Position numbers and translations under genes: made by a program. DNA of 64,000 nucleotides from Kingdonia uniflora (taxonomy: Eukaryota; Streptophyta; Magnoliopsida; Ranunculales; Circaeasteraceae): assembly GCA_014058105.1 (NCBI GenBank), contig JACGCM010002535.1:1736001-1800000 (forward strand), read 5' to 3'. Position 1 is the stretch's first letter; each line of letters opens with the position of its first letter. Below are positions 1 through 11,879 of this stretch, piece by piece. The notes below the pieces were generated by a model, which saw only the letters and a list, made by a program, of their open reading frames with translations, was not told the origin of the DNA and made no database searches.

Positions 1-168
1 CCATTTTTTGAGAACCTTTTCCTTCCTTAGAGAAACCCTAGCAGTTGAAAAGGGAGAGAAGAAAAGAGACTTGGAGTTAATTGAGTAGTGCCCTCCCCCG
101 ATGGGACGCGTCAAGCCCAAAATCCCTAATCACTTATTGTCGTCCCCGTGAAGATCACAGATACTACA
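1..168 (+). mobile_element. 3' end of a 5' LTR (outer Tat-like retroelement)
   Basis: About 168 bases here match the end of the LTR at 15390-15551. Both contain the block around 'gacgcgtcaagcccaaaat' and both end in 'actaca', giving the expected CA terminus. The rest of this LTR lies before the window. It is followed at once by a primer-site-like sequence and then a gag remnant, so it is the 5' LTR of an element reading on the plus strand. The two copies differ at many positions, so the insertion is old. Confidence 0.82.
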
Positions 169-186
169 ATTGGCGTTGTCTGTGTT
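169..186 (+). promoter_or_regulatory. degenerate primer-binding site
   Basis: Directly after the LTR terminus the sequence reads 'attggcgttgtctgtg'. This resembles the 'ttggcgccgtctgtgg' primer site common in plant Ty3/gypsy elements but carries substitutions. Its position, 1 base after the LTR end, is the main support. Confidence 0.6.
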
Positions 187-1002
187 CATGCAACGGAAAA
201 ATCTATCAAAGCCATGCGAAGATGGTGGCTTCTACACAAAACTAGACCCAGTTGTAAGCTATGGCAGATGTGAGCTACACTCCTAAAGTTACAATAGCAA
301 ATGTTAATAAAGGACGACCAAATTCTCCAGTACCAAGTAGCAAATTACGAGATGAGAGAAACTATCCTCACCAGACATCAAGCGCCAGCTAGCGCCTCTG
401 CACCGGCCGTATCCGTCGGCGACTCTACGCCCCATGACGTGGCCCCCGACAGCCCCAACCATAATAATCACCCCCGTCTGCCACCAATATATGGGCTGGT
501 ATATAAGCACCTGCCCACACCATTTTGCAACCCGTACCCAGCGCCTCGGGGTATATTAATGCATCCAGTTCTCCCACGACCTCTACTACCAAGGTTCCCT
601 CTACAGCAGGTAGGCAGGTAATGACCAGCATGCCGACTTAGCTGTACCGGCCCCCCACCGCCTGGCCATTATACTCTGAAGTACAACAGTATGCATCTTC
701 CTGCGCTTGTGACACATTTAGGGGCCTCGTATGATAAAGACTACGCAAACCTACCTCAGAGGCATCAGCAATACAGCCTCGACGACCCATCCTACCTACC
801 CGAATATGGCTACAGGCAATACCAAGAGTGGAACCCTGCTTGCAACGACTGATTTCATGAGTGGCACCCAAGAACTCCTGCGTATGAATACCCACACGAG
901 CCAAACGATCGATTTCATGAGTGATTCTCAGGAACGCCTCCGTATGAACACCTATATGAGCCAAACGAGGGTGACTACTATAATAAGTCATCAATCTTAA
1001 GG

Positions 1003-1500
1003 GGATACGAGCCAAAAAGAGACGTCGGCAGGAGTGACCACCTACCATTAACGGCCGCCTTCGTAGAAGCGTCAATCAGAAGTATGCAAAATAATAACCC
1101 GACCAAGCAGTTATCCAAGAAGACTTTATGCAGGATACATAACATACCACTCATAGAAGCCATAAGGAATTATGTCCCAGGGCAGAGTTATTCCCAGCCG
1201 AAGATAGAGGCCTTCATCGGGAGCCATGACCAAGGCCAACATATTACCAAATTCCATTACAACATTGACCTACAGCACCATACCAGCGACCACATGTGTT
1301 GTCAGTTCCCATCGACCTTATCTGACGGGGCCTTCGCTTGGTTTCAAAGCCTAGAACTCTACTCCATATCCACGTTCGAGCAACTATCTTTAGTGTGTGC
1401 AGATAAGTACTTACACAACCAGCAATCCAAGAAGCAATTAGCATAATTGTTTTCTCTCAAACAGCAAGTCGGGGAGATCAACGATTCCTTTTTGACGTAG
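1003..1500 (+). pseudogene. Ty3/gypsy gag fragment (broken)
   Basis: The plus-strand frame through 1084-1446 encodes a Retrotrans_gag-type capsid segment. It has the usual order: an 'IEAFIGSHD' strand where family members have a 'YDGSTDP' turn, a helical stretch, 'GAFAWFQSL' in place of the family 'GAAARWFRSL', and 'FEQLSLVCADKYL'. The same frame runs on past the TAA at 1444-1446 into 'LFSLKQQVGE', which is also gag-like, and hits another stop near 1500. It also extends upstream of the ATG at 1084 without a stop for some distance, so that ATG is probably not the original start. No protease, reverse transcriptase or integrase follows, so the copy is dead or was non-autonomous. The 301-1000 leader has ORFs with no recognisable product. 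Confidence 0.75.
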
Positions 1501-1504
1501 ACAA

Positions 1505-2075
1505 TATATGGATTAAAGCAAAGGTAATACTAGCTTTCAATCAAGAAACTCTACCAAACATAAGATAAAGCAAAGGTTAAACTAGCTTTCATTTCTCAAT
1601 ATAGCTGTGACATTATACCAGTTAAAGCAAAGGTAAAACTAGCTTTGATCGACTTTATACATACTCTGCGATTAAAATGAAGATAATACTAGTTTTTAGT
1701 CAAAGAACTCTACCAGACATAAGATAAAGCAAAGGTCAAACTAGCTTTCATCTCTCAATATGGCTGCGACATTATACCGGTTAAAGCTAAAGTAAAACTA
1801 GCTTTGATCAACTTTATACATACTCTACGATTAAAATGAAGGTAATACTAATTTTCAATTAAAGAACTCTACCAGACATAAGAAAAAGCAAAGGTTAAAC
1901 TAGCTTTCATCTCTCAATATAGCTTCGACATTATATCGGTTAAAGCAAAAGTAAAACTAGCTTTGATCGACTTTATACATACTTTACGATCAAAATGAAG
2001 GTAATACGAGTTTTCAATCAAAGAACTCTACCTGACATAACATAAAGTAAATGTAAAACTTGCTTTCATCTCTCA
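1505..2075. repeat. 158-bp tandem repeat with ~55-bp subrepeats
   Basis: About 3.6 copies of a ~158-bp unit are present. Equivalent phrases begin near 1515, 1673, 1831 and 1990 ('aatgaaggtaatactag' and variants). Within each unit the phrase 'taaagcaaaggtaaaactag' recurs about every 55 bases. The array begins just where gag stops and its far end overlaps the C-terminal end of the antisense ORF. Such arrays are common in Tat/Ogre-type retroelements. Confidence 0.88.
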
Positions 2076-4950
2076 ATATGTCTGTGATAGATACTTTTTT
2101 AGGTTGCATATACAGCCACTGTAAAGGATTATTTTCTGTTATTGGGAGGTCAGCTACGGTTTCCCCTACAGCAGGAGGATGATCAGCCATAAATTCACGA
2201 GCTTGAACATCCACAATGATCCTGCTCTGCTCTACCAATTCAGCAGGTCGAGAACCTAATTCTATTTCCTTGGAGTACATACAGTTCCTTCGATCTATAT
2301 CAGCTCTGCAAATGCATCCTCTATCAGAGAAATAGTCGTGGAAGGTATCTCTTTCTAACTCTAGCCTTTTCAACTCCTCTATAAAATAGGCGATCACTGC
2401 CATTAACATATCTGAGCACAATGCCTCGGGCACGACCGTCTAAGAAAATTTTGTCCTAGCCATTTAAAGGCTCTCTTTCAGCCTCTTATTCCGTGCTACA
2501 TGTCATTCCATTCGACTTTCTGCGCGGGACATAAGATTGATATGTTCCATCGTCTTCTCATTAGTTTTATCTAACTCAGCCTGATTCATCATCCTCAATT
2601 CAGCTACCTGGGCACAAAATTCCTCAAGCTCCCTATCTTTACTTGCACTAACCCTATTAGAAGAATTCTTTAACAACTCATCTTTTTTCTTTATCAAAAT
2701 ATCCTTACCTCTGATCACCCACTCTAACTCCTATTCCCTAACATGAGTGGCATCCAGCTTACTTTAATACTCCCTTAACCGCTCATTTCCTTTTTGTACG
2801 TGGCCTTGAGTTCGAGTTATATTTTCCTCCAGCTTTCTGATTCGAGCTGATAGACTAACCACATCCCCTTGAACAATGGAGACCCTTGCATCACCTTTAT
2901 TTTTCCTCGAGTGGTCTCCAGCCTCTGCATTTTTGTCGTGCGAATTGGCCTAAGCCAAATTGGTCTTCCATTGTTCCACCCTCTCATTTAACACATCACA
3001 TTTCCTTTGCACCAACCGGAGCTCTATATCTTTAGCAGGTAAAGCTATAGTCAACTGTTCAACCGTAACTTTAGAATTAAATAGGTCATCTCAAACTTTC
3101 TTCAACTCGCTATCTTTCTCAGTCATTTTATTCTTTAATTGCTCCAACTTGCCTTGGGTACTCAATAAATCAGCTCGAGTTTGCTCTTGTTCATTCATTT
3201 TACTGATTATTTGGTCATTTAGACTGGCCACAAAATGACGTAACTCTTTTTCTAGTATTTATAACTCCTGTATAAGGTATCAAACCATGTCAGCCTCCCT
3301 ACTCTTTACCATCAGCGCATTGTTCTGGCTTTAGAGTTTTGCTGTCTTTTCATTCGTCTCCACAAGCTCTTTTTACCCTTTACTAATCTCCATATTCATC
3401 TCTTTGATCTTCTGAGTGAGGTCTTCAATGGTTTGAGTTGCCTCAACGAACTTGAAATGTACATTTACGTGTTGATCCTCCCTATCTTCATTTGCCTCTC
3501 TCATTCTATCAAACTCTACCGCAAACTCTTGATTACATTGGCTTGTCTCTTCTTCGCGCAAATGAGCAAACTCCAATTCGACCTACACATCACAGATACA
3601 GTACATCAAGTTTGATTCATGACATTCACTCAATACATACATCGTATTTCTAACGAAGTTTCTATTTACATAATCTATTGTGTGAATACTTCTAACTTAA
3701 GGTCAAAGTATGATCCCAATTTGATGAGTAATAACATATACTTCCAATTTCGAGATACACATTCTCTATATTCTAAACTTTTTCAACACTTTGATATTGT
3801 CTATACACAGTTGAGAACCATTGCCCTTAAACTGTTTGCAAGTTTTTGGTCTATCTCTACGCTCTAATTTTTACTTTGTAGCTCTAGAGTATTGAAGAAT
3901 ACAAGTCAAATATTTCTTGCTCTTTTCGAACTTGTAGCTTCGCTTGCGAAGTCAACAGGAATGCTGAGACGTCTTTCTCCTTAGCAAGCTCATTCTCTAA
4001 TTCTTTTATTCTAAGGCACATATCCTTACGTTCCTGCAAACAAGGTTTACAAACATAACTTAGCCAACATAAATTTATCCTACATTTATCCATACAGTTA
4101 GAGTTCACAAACCCCTCATAATCATGCAACCAAATAGTCAACAATTCTACTTTACCTTTTCATTCATATTATCTGGGTTTACATCATCATCACCTTTGTT
4201 CTTTCACACAGTCTGGAGATAAGCTCCATCCAACCCTCCTACAACACCAACTCTGTTATCCTCAACCTCCTCCTCTTCAACATAGGTATTCTCCATAATA
4301 TCATTCACCTCAGTTTTGGAGTACCCCATTTTCAGAAGGTGGCGCCCAAGTCTATCACGCTAGATTACAACCACCTCCAGATTTTTTCCCCCATCCATTC
4401 TCAGCTTGCTTATCTCTACCTCTTGAACAACTTTCATGGAGTCCAGTCATTTCCCATCCCTAGCCAAGTCTATTTTCAAATGAGCTACCTTCTTCTCAAG
4501 CTCGGCCTTCCCCTTTTCGAGCTCAGCTTTCTACTCCTCCATCCCGAGTCAGATCCCCTACATCAGACGAGCAGCCTACAAAAAACAACACAATCATCCA
4601 CCACATTTTATAACTTGAACTATAAAATAAAATTTAGAAAGTATTCAAATCATCAAACTTACCATTTTACTCATCTCCTCCTCACCATTGCGGGTTGAAA
4701 GCCTCGCCTTTTCCTTCACCGTTTTCAACTCGTGTTCCTCACCAAGTTGATTATCTGCGACCTTCGCCACAATCAGTTTAGAGGATGGACCTACCGATAT
4801 TTTCTTTGCCTCTCCCTCGACCTCACCGCTCCCCGTGGTACCGAAAGTCAAGCCATGCTTCATCATCCTCTTTATCAGAAATGCTTGAGCTAACTTGCTC
4901 GACGTAGTGGACTCTGACACAGTTTCTCTCCATCAGTTTCTCTCCATCAG
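2014..4950 (-). pseudogene. antisense coiled-coil ORF of a Tat-type retroelement (broken)
   Basis: Several minus-strand ORFs (4645-4920, 3884-4144, 3373-3576, 2503-2718, 2014-2433), plus the frames that join them, read as one long Glu/Lys/Leu-rich coiled-coil protein interrupted by stops. Typical stretches are 'RIKELENELAKEKD', 'TQTIEDLTQKIKEMN' and 'KNKMTEKDSELKKV'. I do not recognise a catalytic domain. An antisense ORF between the internal region and the 3' LTR is known for several plant Tat-lineage elements (for example Retand and Grande), and this position fits. Its own 3' LTR would be the one at 8385-8946. The coiled coil is seen directly; the assignment to the Tat antisense-ORF class is inference. 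Confidence 0.6.
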
Positions 4951-7900
4951 TTAGGCAAAATCACTCGTCTTTGAGCTAACTTTGGCAAAACCACTCGTCT
5001 CTCTCCATCAGTTTTGCTCTTCTTGTTGCCACCAATACCCGTTATTAGCCTCGTTGCTTGAGGTTTTTGAACTTTCTCGGACCTGCTATTAGCTCACTTC
5101 TTTCTACTAATGCCGAGTTCTTTCAGTACAGCCTCGAGCTTGGTCCCTTCCTGAGCAACAGTGTCTAACAAGGACTTCTTCCTCTTCACCTTTAACGTAT
5201 GACCTGTTAAACAACAACTTATTATCAACAATAGAGCAATATTTAATTTCATCATTTCAATATTATACGTTATTATACTTACTTTGCTTCACAATTCTAC
5301 ACAGAAGATCCATGGGTTCTTCATCATCTCTCTGCAGGCAATCACCCTTCACTCATATCACATTATAATTCTACATTCGACTTGCTAAATTCAGATTGAA
5401 GAAAAGAGGTCGAGTCAAACTCACAAAAATGTATGCCCCTCTACTTGCAGAATAGTATTTCACTCCATAAAACTGTAAAACATCTTCAAGAGATATCCTC
5501 CTCTCAACCTCGTCCTCTTCCTAGAACTTATTCAAAAATTCACAGACATTTATTACCTCCCACATGTTCCCGTTCAACTGAACAAAGCATGCCCCACACA
5601 GAATATGATCTTCAAAAACACATACATATATCACAAATCCTCTACTAACCTTCTATGTCGAAATGTGAATCTGAGGCAACGCCAAATCCATCCCTCACAA
5701 TGTTGTTATTTAACCACCATCGTGACTCAGTCTCTACAACTCTTTCTTGCTTTGACTATTGATCACTCTCGATTAAATCCTTACGAGATTCTCTACTATT
5801 TTTGTTTTTCTTCTTCCTTCCGCTCTCACTGCTCTTTAAGTTTTCAGAAGCTGAGAAACGCTTGAATGACGGGGTTGAAGCAGTATTTAAATTTTCTATC
5901 TTTAACTACTGGAAGTTATTGACCCTCGCATGAGCCCTCATCGGTTTTGGAACCGAGGCATCCCTTTCATAATCAATGTCAGACGTCTTACACCTTTTTG
6001 GTAAAAATACTTTCCCATCATTACCCCTTGCCTTATATTTTATTCTATTTTTATCTCTCTTTTACGCATCTCTCTCTGACCGCATCATACTCATGATGAC
6101 TAATACTTACACGCAATCGGATTTTTATAGCTTTTACACAAAAGACTAAATCACAAGCTCCCTGCTTTTTCAATTAATGCTTCTTCTACTTATAGCAGTG
6201 TTGACGTCATTTCCAAAGCTCACAAAAAAAAACAAATATATTCAAATTCATTTTTCCAACAGCCACAAACAGCATTCACAACAAAAGAGGATCGATTTAA
6301 CTTTTATTCGCATTCCATTTCTTTTAAATTATTCAAACTCAGATAATTACTTACTTTTATGCCACTCCTATTTACATTCATTACCCTCACATATAATTAC
6401 ATCTAAAATAGCCTTGATGACAAGGACACCACATCCAACCAGATATCCTACAGCAATCCTCACATCATGCAATTTAATCTCCTCTACAACAAGCGACCTC
6501 ACTGCATCTTTTCAAACTGTAGGATCCACCGCGTTTTCTCGAAACATCTTACCATAAAAATGACGTTCATACTCGCATTCTTTCCCAATCCCATCTAAAC
6601 CTTCAACTTGAACCTCCCTCACTGGCAGTTCAGCATCATAATCTAACAGTCTAAAAATCTGTTCCCGTATTTCAGCTATCTTTATCGCCAACCGTCCCTC
6701 AGCGGCATAATAAATTCTCTCAGATCAAGTCCACACCATTCTTATTTCCTTCTACCTATTTGAAACCCATTCCGCCCCCCCCCCCCCACTATTTATACAG
6801 TTTTGCTACCAATTCCCTGCAAGTCGTGATATTATCATATTATCTCATAACATAAAGCCAAGTATCTTAAGAAAAGTTATTTGAACATATCTCTTCCTAT
6901 CGACCTCAGTCATTTTATCCTATTCCAAATCGAGTTTATTCTTTCTAAATCTAGTATTCAGGAATGACCTCTCCGAGCTCAAACTTCCTATTCTAAAAAA
7001 TTTATAATTTTCTCTCTCCCCTAAATTTTAGCCCCTAAGTTGAACCCCATATCTTACACATATTTCATTTAACATACATGCTTTTAAGAGGTCGATTAAT
7101 ACATAAAATTGTACGTTCTAATCTTATACATTTTACTTAATCCTATATTCGAAAAGTCTTTAAATTATTCATAGCTCGATTACTAGAGTTATTCTATTCT
7201 ATATCAACGCAGAGTTTGGATAACAAATTTTATTCATCTCGAATACAATTATAAGTACATTACAGATAAACAATCTTTCAGGTACTTTACAGATAACAAG
7301 TTTTTCAAGTACTGCAAAATTAGGTACTTTATAGATAATAAGTTTTTCAAGTATATTAAAGATAATAGGTCTTTCAGCCTCTCCGAAACATCAAATCCTT
7401 CAGTTTATCTGACTTTAGCGATGTTTCACTTAAAGAATCCTCTGATGCAAAGAAGGCATTGGAAGTCACCATAGGTCCTTCTTCCTTCGCACCATCTTAC
7501 TCTAACCAGATACTTGGTTTGAAGGAAGTCTGGCCATGAAAGCAGAAGACTCAGTGCTTGGACCTACTCTTCAAACAAAAGGTCTTCTTAGTGCCAAAGT
7601 GACAATGGAAGTGCAGAAGCAGATTTTCATTCTCTGTTTTCCTCCTCCACTACCATTGCCACCCCTTCTATAACCGCCATCCTTACAGAGTTGGTAGAAA
7701 TGAAGAATGCCCGGCCTTAAAATCCAGTCCTACGCAAGATATCAGTACAACTGCCCTGCAGTTACACCAAACCCCACATCTGTCTCCCCAACCTTGTCTT
7801 CCGTAAGGATAGGAAGACAAACCCAACGTTGCTCGTCTGTTAAGACAACGTGGTAAAACATCCACATACAGTTAAAATCATCCTCAGCTTCAACCACTTC

Positions 7901-8371
7901 ATCTTCCGATATTCCTTGATACGTCAGAGGAACAGGAACGGGAGTAGGCATCCCCAAAGATTAATCTCCGAAATATTTCAACTTCAACCTCTGCATTTCT
8001 GTAGCAATTCTCTTTTTAAGAACCATTCTCCGGGTCTTCACCATCTTCAAAACTTTTAGAGAATTTTCTAACAAAACAAGCGTACTTTGCCGTAAGCCTC
8101 GCTACAGGTACTATTTATATAACCCTATATTTATTGTACAAAAACGTTTTCCCAAGCGTCATCATTCAATACAGACGAAACTTTTCAAACCCTAACCGAC
8201 GCATACATTTGTATTCCCATCATCATTTAATGCAAAAACGTCCCCCCATAACACACACATTTTCCATTCAGTCAAATCAACATCATTATTTCCTTTATTT
8301 TTAGACTTTAAACCAGAATACCCATATATCCATATACTCTTTCTCAACTAAAGCCACTGGTGACTTCAGTT
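4950..8371 (-). other. degenerate retroelement interior, no intact gene
   Basis: This stretch is pyrimidine-rich on the plus strand, as the antisense ORF region is, and probably continues it. A short minus-strand ORF at 7742-7957 opens 'MGMPTPVPVPLTYQG' but matches nothing I know. A run of 13 C lies at 6775-6787. At about 7240-7375 there are four loose copies of a ~37-base unit built on 'ggtactttacagataacaag'. I see no splice-supported gene. Confidence 0.45.
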
Positions 8372-8384
8372 ATGAGGGGGCGAT
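8372..8384 (+). promoter_or_regulatory. polypurine tract before internal LTR
   Basis: 'atgagggggcgat' stands directly before the LTR start 'tgtagg'. A purine tract in this place primes plus-strand synthesis and marks the boundary of a 3' LTR. The 3' LTR at 14947 has a matching layout ('gaggggtgcgac' then 'tgtag'). Confidence 0.6.
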
Positions 8385-8946
8385 TGTAGGGGACTACCCC
8401 TCGATCTTTCCTAAATCGGGTTGTCTTCAGTTTGAATTACCTCTATGTTAGACCCACACATTTTACACATGACTTCAGCAATCAACATTGCCTCCTACTG
8501 TGAGAATTAATGAAGAACGTGGGTCGAGCTCAACCAGAAAAGCCTAAACAAGTCAAAGATACATGTCTCTCACAAACTCAACAATTACTCAGTCAACCGC
8601 CACTAACCACATTGTTCGGAGAACGTGCTTCAGCACGATGAAGAACTGCAGAGAAGGCCTATATAAAGAAAAAGTTCCAAAAGAGACAAGGACCAGAAAA
8701 ATATACAATAAATCACCAAGAAAACTACATTTTCTAGATTCTCAAAACTTCAAACTTCTTAATCACAAGATCAAGCATTTCTAAGTCAATAGATCACTTG
8801 TAATAAGATATCAGCCTCAAAAAATAAAAATCACTATTATAAAAGCCTTTAACTCGAGGTTGTGGTTTTTTACCTATTCAAAGGTTTTCCACGCTAAATT
8901 ACCTATGTCATTTCTTGTTTTATATCAGATTTTTGTCACAGGTACA
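8385..8946 (+). mobile_element. internal LTR (second retroelement)
   Basis: A 562-base block begins TGTAGG and ends GGTACA, the TG...CA ends of an LTR. It has a TATA-type box ('tatataaag', near 8660), AATAAA-like signals near 8710 and 8825, and a purine tract just before it. The start resembles that of the outer LTR ('tgtagaag' at 14947) but the bodies differ, so it belongs to another family. I found no partner copy in the window, so it is a 3' LTR of a 5'-truncated nested element or a solo LTR. Confidence 0.65.
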
Positions 8947-9004
8947 TTGGTGTAAGAGCTAATTCCAAGCCACTTCGAGCTTACGGAATTAGGCCATTAC
9001 AAAA

Positions 9005-9930
9005 CTGTCTTCCAAATACATGGGTCATTTTTTGAAGTAAAAACAACTCTCCATACTGGGGGCATTCTTGAAGTAGAGCGTTCGCCCAATACAGGAGTCA
9101 TTTTTTTAAGTAAGAATGGCATCCGTACTGGGCGCATTCTTGAAGTAGACCGCCTTACCAATACGTAAGTTACTTTTTAAAGTAAAAATGACCCTCCATA
9201 CTAGGGGCGTTCTTGAAGTATAGCACCCGCCCAATACAGGAATCATTTTATTTAAGTAAAAATGACCTCCATATTGGGCGCATTCTTGAAGTAGACTGCC
9301 CTACCACTACGTAAGATATTTTTTGAAGTAAAAATGACCCTCCATACTAGAGGCATTCATGAAGTAGACCGCCCGCCCAATACAGGAGTCATTTTTTGAA
9401 GAAAAAACAACCTCTATGCTAGGCGCGTTCTTGAAGTAGACCGCCCTACCAATATGTGAGTCATTTTTAAAGTAAAAGCGGCCCTCTATAGTGGATGCGT
9501 TCTTAAAGTAGCCCGCCCCAAACACGTAAGTTATTTTTTAAAGTAAAAAAAATCCCCCAGACTGGACGCGTTCTTGAAGTAGACTGCCCTCCTAATACGT
9601 GAGTCATTTTTTAAAGTAAAAATGGCCCCTCATACTAGGGGCATTCTTGAAGTAGAGTGCCCACCTAATACAGGACTCATTTTTTGAAGTAAAAATGACT
9701 TTCATGTTGGGCGCATTCTTGAAGTAGACCACCCTCCCAATACGTGAATCATTTTTTAAGTAAAATGACCCTTCATGTTGGACGCGACCTTGAAGTAGAG
9801 CATCCTCCCAATACGTAAGTCATTTTTAACATAAAATTGACCCCCCCCCCTACTAGGGGAGCTCCTGAAGTACATTGTGTTACCCAATGCGTAAGATATT
9901 TCTTTTTAAAGTAAAAGCGACACAGCATCT
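9005..9930. repeat. ~74-bp tandem repeat array (about 12 copies)
   Basis: The unit contains 'cattcttgaagtagaccgcc', then 'ccaatacgtgagtcattttt', then 'gaagtaaaaatgaccctcc'. It repeats about every 74 bases with many substitutions and small indels. The array starts about 60 bases after the internal LTR. No plausible protein is encoded; the short ORF at 9307-9525 simply reads through the repeat. Confidence 0.9.
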
Positions 9931-10745
9931 AAATAACTATAGTGTTTTACGAGAGCAAAAGAAGGTAGAAACTTCGCCCACCAATTTCTCAACTTTAGGT
10001 TGTAATAACGACCATACGAGATAGTCCAATAAGGGCATGACCCCTAGCCCAACACATACGGACTTAAGTGCTTAGAAAGAAAAAAAAAATCTAGAGAACT
10101 AACGATTATAACAAATAACTACACATAAAAATACATAGATGGAAATTACAAACATCAAGGACATGGCCTCTCCCATCTGCCATAACCAGAACCCTCGACC
10201 CCAGACTCTCTTACATCCTCCAGTGTCATGCCCTTAGGACAACTGCACGGCCAGAGAAGGTCTTCACTTGATTATAAAGGATCAGGTACCAGAACAAGAG
10301 CTTCTAGTACACCCTATGTTCCCCTTTAGGAAGATCTAAAGGATCAATGTAGGCACGCTCCAGCGGCTTCCCAACCATACCACGATCGCTGAAGTACATA
10401 AGAGTGTAGAAGTTTACCCAAACTGACATACGAGCGTCAAATTGTGATTACGACCAGGTCTGTATTGTATGACCAAACTTAAGAGAAGACAGAGCTTAAA
10501 AGTACAAAATGAGCCTCAGGAGAAAGCCAACTTCCCTTTTATAGTCCGCACGGGTATTAAACCTAGTATTTAAGGTGTTGATTACCATCACCAATTAATA
10601 CATATAGGGAAAACCAACTGCCCCCATGATTAATAAATATAGGGAACACCAACTTCCCTTTCATAGCCCAATAATGATACTTTTGAACTTCCTTCAAAGC
10701 AACCCCCAGCACTCTCTTACAATTTTTTTGGAAACTTCCAATGTA
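9930..10745. other. unassigned retroelement interior
   Basis: No ORF, repeat or RNA gene can be supported here. Two short similar phrases ('caccaactgcccc' and 'caccaacttccc', near 10610-10660) suggest a small local duplication. The stretch lies between two tandem arrays of the outer element and is probably its noncoding interior. Confidence 0.4.
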
Positions 10746-11745
10746 ACATAGATATCAGAGATATCGGTCGTCCTTACGCCCAAGTTACCTAGTCCAATGA
10801 GGACTAGCAAAATGTTTTGTGGGAGTTTTACAAAACTAAGTCTGAGATATAGGTTATCCTTACAACCAAGTTACCTAGTTCAACGAGGATTAGCAAAAAA
10901 ATTTGTGGGAGTTTCATAAAACTAAGTCTATGATATAGGTCGTTCTTATGACAACGTTACCTAGTCCAGCGAGGATTATCAAAACTTTTTTGGGAGTCTC
11001 ATAAAACTAAGTCAAAAATATAAGTCGTCCTTATGACCAAGTTACCTAGTCCAGCGAGGACTAGCAAAACTTTTTGTGGGAGTTTCACAAACTAAGTCTA
11101 AGATATACATCATTACGACCAAGTTACCTAGTCCAACGAGGACTAGCAAAACTTTTTGTGGGGGTTTCACCAAACTAAGTCTAAGATACAAGCCATCCTT
11201 AGGACCAAGTTACCTAGACCAATGAGGATTAGCAAAAAAAATTGTGAGAGTTTCACAAAACTAAGTCTAAGATATATATGTCGTCCTTACGACGAAGTTA
11301 CCTAGTCCAATGTAGACTAGCAAAACCTTTTGTGGGAGTTTCACAAAACAAAATCTAAGATATAGGCCATCCTTATGACCAATTACCTAATACTATCAAA
11401 AAAAATTGTAGGGGTTTCGCAAAACTAAGTCTAAGTTATAGGTCGTCCTTACGACCAAGTTACCTAGTCTAACGAGGACTAGCAAAACTTTTTTTGGGAT
11501 TTTCATAAAGATAAGTCTAAGATATAGGTCGTCCTTATGACCAAGTTACCAAGTCCAATGAGGACTAGCAAAACTTTTAGTGGGAGTTTCACAAAACTAA
11601 GTCTAAGATATAGGTCATCCTTACGACCAAGGTACCTAGTCCAACGAGGACTAGCAAAACCTTATGTGGGAGCTTCACAAAACTAAGTCTACAATATAGG
11701 TCGTCCAAATGACTAAGACGCTCAGTCCAAATCTAAAATATAAGT
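10745..11745. repeat. ~92-bp tandem repeat array (about 11 copies)
   Basis: Copies carry 'aagttacctagtccaacgag', 'gactagcaaaactttttgtg', 'ggagtttcacaaaactaagt' and 'ctaagatataggtcgtcctt' in that order, repeating about every 92 bases. Copy divergence is moderate; one copy near 11380 lacks part of the middle. Unit sequence and length differ from the arrays at 1505 and 9005. Confidence 0.9.
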
Positions 11746-11879
11746 TTTAGAAGGAATCCACCATAAAATAAAAGATAATGTTGCACAGCTACAATACGAC
11801 AAACAGATTCTTTTGAAATAAGATACAACATAGCCACCACGGGCTCCATAAAGTTTTGTTACATTCTTTATCTACGAGT

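Noticed and set aside
8563..8784. 73-residue plus-strand ORF near 8.6 kb
   Set aside because: Lies wholly inside the LTR and crosses its TATA and poly(A) regions.
9005..11745. Direct-repeat arrays that look superficially like CRISPR
   Set aside because: Units are contiguous and diverged without unique spacers, and the DNA is plant nuclear; they are simple tandem repeats in a retroelement.
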